Shown: positions 60,870 to 64,000 of the stretch, in pieces | Numbering within the stretch: position 1 is the stretch's first letter | How the letters are laid out: each line of letters begins with the position of its first letter | From: Veillonella rodentium | Lineage (GTDB): Bacteria > Bacillota > Negativicutes > Veillonellales > Veillonellaceae | DNA: 64,000 nt | Assembly (NCBI RefSeq): GCF_900187285.1 | Contig: NZ_LT906470.1 | Coordinates: 1,808,001-1,872,000, forward strand | Direction of reading: 5' to 3' | Notes under the pieces: generated by a model | The model's input: the letters and a program-made list of their open reading frames with translations, nothing else | Database searches by the model: none | What the model was told of the DNA's origin: nothing | Position numbers and translations under genes: made by a program

Positions 60870-62954
60870 TTATTTTTCTAGTTCCTGTTCAGCTTTCATA
60901 GCGAGAGCTTCTTCTTTATTGAATTTGTGTGTTACAACACGACGAACCAGATATAGACCTGCAAAGATGAAAGCAAGCAACCCTAACCAACCTGCATTAC
61001 TTTCAAATTCAGGACCGACTAATTGAAGTGGAGATTCTCCACCACCGGTTGTAACTGACAATACAATAATAGCAGCTATGAGGACACCAATCAAGCTTTC
61101 ACCGACAATCAAGCCGGATGCGAAGAGAACACCACGGCGGTTCGATTGCTCCACATCGTACTCGGCAAGCTCGCCGGCACGCATTTTAGCACGAGCCACA
61201 AGATAACGGCCTACGAAATAGCTGATGAAAGAACCAATAATAAGCGGTACTTCTAAAGTAGGCGGTAAATAAATACCCATACCGACAGCCAATGGAGGCA
61301 ATGTTAAAGTAGCGGTTGTGCTCTTTAGGATCAAGTTAACGATAATCGCCACAACACCGACGCCAACGCCGATCAGGATGTAATCCCAGTCCATGCTGGA
61401 GTTGAAGATACCTTGCGCAATGGTAGTCATCAGCGTCGCCTGTGGAGCCGATAATGCAGCGCCCGGATCCATTTCGGCACGTGGCAACGCACCTGTGAAG
61501 CCGTATGCCTGGTAAAGCAAATTAAGTACCGGAGCAATCGCAACGGCACCGGCTACGGAACCGAGCAACAGGGCAATCTGTTGACGCCAAGGTGTAGCAC
61601 CGACGAGCTGACCTGTTTTCAAATCCTGCAAGTTATCATTGGAGATAGATGCAATCGCGATAACCACGGATGTCATGAAGATGGCCATAGCGGTAGCAAA
61701 TTGAACACCTGCTTCGGTAGCGAACAAATTATTCTCCGATGCGATGAAGTATACAACAAGGGAGGAAATAATCGTCGCCAAAATACCGATACCCGAGATT
61801 GGAGATGCAGATGTACCGATAAGACCGGCCATGTAACCACATGCAGCAGCTACGAAGAAACCGATAAGCAATGCTACAATAATCCCTACAACAACGAGTG
61901 TCCACATCAAGCTTGTGCTGATAGGTACAGCGGATACGAAGTCCCAGAATGTGAACACTAAACCGACAAGGATGATTGCGAACACGATCAGAACAGATTT
62001 AGTATTCATATCCGTATCCATGCGATGTGTTTCGCGTTCTTCAGCACTGCTGTTCATGGATTTTACGGAGATTTTCATACCTTCGATAATAGGCTTAATC
62101 AATGTGATCAAAGTCCAAATCGCCGCGATACCGATGGCACCGGCACCGATAAAGCGAACCTTTTCTTTCCAGATGCCCATAGCGAATTTAGCAGTTGCAC
62201 CGCCATCCGGAGCATACAGATTCGTTAAATACGGTACGAAACCTGCCCATGCGACGAGAACACCGACCAGGATAGCGATACCGGATGCGATACCGATAAG
62301 ATAACCGGCCCCCAATAATGCTGTAGAGAACCCCAATGGGATTTGAGTAATACCTTTACTACCAGCAGGAATCCAGAAGCTCATGCTGTCGCCAAGTACT
62401 TTGAAACCGTTCGCACAAAGGCTGATAAGTCCGGCTACAAAACCGCCGGATACGATATCCTTCATACCGGAATTAGATTGTGGACCTTCATCTCCGTTAT
62501 GAGAGCCGACCTTCAAGATTTCCGCCGCCGCACGGCCTTCCGGATACGGCAAATCACTGTTCACCACCATGGCACGACGCAACGGAATGGTGAATAAAAC
62601 ACCTAGAGAACCGCCGCAGGCGCAGAGCAGAAATGTCTGCCAGAACGGGAAACCGTTCCAATACCCAAGCATAAGCAGACCGGGTAAAATAAAGATAATA
62701 GCGGACAAGGTCCCAGCTGCAGAAGCCTGAGTTTGTACCATATTATTTTCAAGTACGTTTGAGTCCTTGAAAAAACGCAAAATCGCCATAGAAATAATGG
62801 CAGCCGGAATGGATGACGAGAATGTCAAACCTACCTTCAAACCGAGATATACGTTAGATGCTGTAAAAATAACAGTAATCAATGCACCAAGTAGCATCCC
62901 ACGCAATGTCAGTTCCGGCAGATGAAGGTCATGGCTCATAAAGTCATGTTTCAT
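60870..62954 (-). CDS. OPT-family oligopeptide transporter
   Basis: A 694-residue, about 16-helix transporter. The N-terminal ELTLRGMLLGALITVIFTASNVYLGLKVGLTFSSSIPAA and LPYPEGRAAAEILKVG are signatures of the bacterial OPT branch (TIGR00733-type). It takes up oligopeptides or metal chelates; the substrate is unknown. AGGAGG lies before the ATG. It is the first gene of a two-gene operon with the DUF3298 protein. Confidence 0.93.
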   Translation of the reverse strand: MKHDFMSHDLHLPELTLRGMLLGALITVIFTASNVYLGLKVGLTFSSSIPAAIISMAILRFFKDSNVLENNMVQTQASAAGTLSAIIFILPGLLMLGYWNGFPFWQTFLLCACGGSLGVLFTIPLRRAMVVNSDLPYPEGRAAAEILKVGSHNGDEGPQSNSGMKDIVSGGFVAGLISLCANGFKVLGDSMSFWIPAGSKGITQIPLGFSTALLGAGYLIGIASGIAILVGVLVAWAGFVPYLTNLYAPDGGATAKFAMGIWKEKVRFIGAGAIGIAAIWTLITLIKPIIEGMKISVKSMNSSAEERETHRMDTDMNTKSVLIVFAIILVGLVFTFWDFVSAVPISTSLMWTLVVVGIIVALLIGFFVAAACGYMAGLIGTSASPISGIGILATIISSLVVYFIASENNLFATEAGVQFATAMAIFMTSVVIAIASISNDNLQDLKTGQLVGATPWRQQIALLLGSVAGAVAIAPVLNLLYQAYGFTGALPRAEMDPGAALSAPQATLMTTIAQGIFNSSMDWDYILIGVGVGVVAIIVNLILKSTTATLTLPPLAVGMGIYLPPTLEVPLIIGSFISYFVGRYLVARAKMRAGELAEYDVEQSNRRGVLFASGLIVGESLIGVLIAAIIVLSVTTGGGESPLQLVGPEFESNAGWLGLLAFIFAGLYLVRRVVTHKFNKEEALAMKAEQELEK

Positions 62955-63462
62955 AAGTACTTACCTCCTCTGTGAAATCATAAACTTAAAACAATATACT
63001 AAGCTACTTCCATTTTATCGTGTTAAAGCGATGATTTCAATATATATGCGTAATTATAATGTATACATGTGAAAGGGTATAAATTTAAGATTCTCCAACA
63101 GATATTTTGAAAGGTCTATCCTGTATCATAAATACTTTATTATGCGTGGTAGTCCTACAAAAGCTTCCAAAGCCTCCAAAGCCACCTACCCCGCTATGCG
63201 GGGCCGCTAAGTCGGTTTCGGGCTATCGCCGTTCTGTTTCTCAAATCCGCAAATCACATAAAACATGTATACAAATTAAAATAAATTATCACATATATAT
63301 TGAGCGAGAAAAAATCTATATGCACATAGCGCATATAAAGCCCGTATTTATATGAAAATAGAAATCATTTGCATTTACTATATACAAATGTAATTTATTC
63401 CACATATAATGAATATATACCGACAATGAGGTCGGCATGTTTTTAAGGAGGTTGTAAACATT
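62955..63462. repeat. Divergent spacer with degenerate hairpin repeat copy C and fumC promoter
   Basis: At about 63161-63235 lies a degenerate third member of the dispersed repeat: TCCAAAGCCACC, the hairpin CCCCGC-TAT-GCGGGG (63189-63203), then CGCTAAGTCG. Its outer stem is weak. Closer to fumC, TATAAT (63405-63410) is the likely -10. A small hairpin CCGAC/GTCGG followed by TTTTT (about 63420-63443) lies just before the fumC Shine-Dalgarno and could attenuate. The rest is AT-rich. Confidence 0.55.
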
Positions 63463-64000
63463 ATGGAAACAAGAATTGAATACGATTCAATGGGACCAGT
63501 CGAAGTCGACGCTAGACGAATTTACGGACCTCAAACGCAGCGCTCGTTCAATAACTTTAAGATCGGTGACCACCGCATCCCTATTGAACAGATCAAAGCG
63601 CTTGCGCTTGTCAAAAAAGCATGTGCTTTAACTAATGCGAAATGTGGCGCCGTAACGGAAGAAAAAGCGAAACTCATCGCTCAGGTAGTTGATGAAATCG
63701 TGGACGGCAAATGGGATGAAGAATTCCCGCTAACCGTATTCCAGACCGGTTCCGGCACGCAGACTAATATGAACGTGAACGAAGTTATCGCTCACCGGGC
63801 CAAACAATTGGATGAAAGCAACCCTCTCCATCCGAATGATGATGTAAACCGCGGTCAAAGTACAAACGATACATTTCCTACGGCAATGCATATCTGTGCG
63901 TATTTTGAAATCACTAAACGCGTTATCCCTGCATTGGACGGCCTGATCAAATCATTCGAAAAACTACAGAAAAAAGGTAAAGGTCTCCAAAAGGTAGGTC
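63463..64000 (+). CDS. fumC: Class II fumarate hydratase, N-terminal part (cut by window end)
   Basis: 179 residues before the window ends. It begins METRIEYDSMGPVEVDARRIYGPQTQRS, with QTGSGTQTNMNVNEV and HPNDDVNRGQSTNDTFPTAM, the fumarase/aspartase superfamily signatures. DSMGxxxV at the N-terminus and HPNDDVN favour FumC over aspartate ammonia-lyase. AAGGAGG (63445-63451) precedes the ATG. It is oxygen-stable and iron-independent, unlike the class I enzyme at 5.4-6.8 kb. Confidence 0.93.
   Translation, partial: METRIEYDSMGPVEVDARRIYGPQTQRSFNNFKIGDHRIPIEQIKALALVKKACALTNAKCGAVTEEKAKLIAQVVDEIVDGKWDEEFPLTVFQTGSGTQTNMNVNEVIAHRAKQLDESNPLHPNDDVNRGQSTNDTFPTAMHICAYFEITKRVIPALDGLIKSFEKLQKKGKGLQKVG

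Overview
The window is chromosomal DNA from a Negativicutes bacterium, most likely Veillonella. The support is indirect. A Firmicutes-type dnaX-ybaB-recR-bofA block is preceded by the SRP RNA gene. Two surface proteins with triple SLH domains match the outer-membrane tethering style of diderm Firmicutes. There are lactate-utilisation genes, a dicarboxylate/fumarate theme, and AT-rich spacers with many extended -10 promoters (TGn-TATAMT). No tRNA, rRNA, CRISPR array, insertion sequence or prophage was seen. The species assignment rests on remembered gene content, not on a search.

Left part (1-8.3 kb): a membrane protein, class Ia ribonucleotide reductase (nrdA, nrdB) with a structured leader, a two-subunit class I fumarase, a divergent LysR regulator, and a GNAT gene with a structured 5' leader.

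Aromatic block (8.4-17.9 kb): a co-directional operon aroF, aroB, aroA, aroC, pheA and an aroE-aroK fusion. It is preceded by a 28-codon leader peptide containing YFYWFF, a strong terminator and a competing antiterminator pairing, which is a textbook ribosome-mediated attenuator. aroD lies convergently at the far end behind an MFS exporter, so all seven shikimate reactions are encoded here.

Transport and regulation (18-24.6 kb): an Rrf2 regulator with a palindromic operator, an AzgA-type purine permease, a flavin-binding PNPOx-like protein, a CycA-like amino acid permease with an operator in its promoter, a secreted protein and a CDF metal transporter.

DNA maintenance block (24.8-32.9 kb, minus strand): SRP RNA, dnaX, ybaB, recR, bofA, a UvrD-type helicase with an embedded DEDDh exonuclease, and a pseudouridine synthase. 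A 46-residue insert in the synthase is encoded by eight co-oriented DnaA-box-like 9-mers.

Central part (33-48.4 kb): a low-GC zinc-ribbon/DUF805 protein, glutamate synthase large subunit, a second pseudouridine synthase, two acyltransferase-fold proteins, an orphan efflux adaptor, an aldo/keto reductase, AzlCD, a YqhD-like alcohol dehydrogenase and MetQ.

Right part (48.5-64 kb): a ferredoxin-nitroreductase, a siroheme sulfite/nitrite reductase beside a cystine transporter, the lutABC lactate operon, two SLH paralogues, a DUF3298 protein with an OPT transporter, and the 5' part of fumC, a second, unrelated fumarase class.

The most notable non-coding findings are the aromatic attenuator, the DnaA-box cluster inside a coding sequence, and a dispersed ~76-nt hairpin repeat family in three intergenic places.
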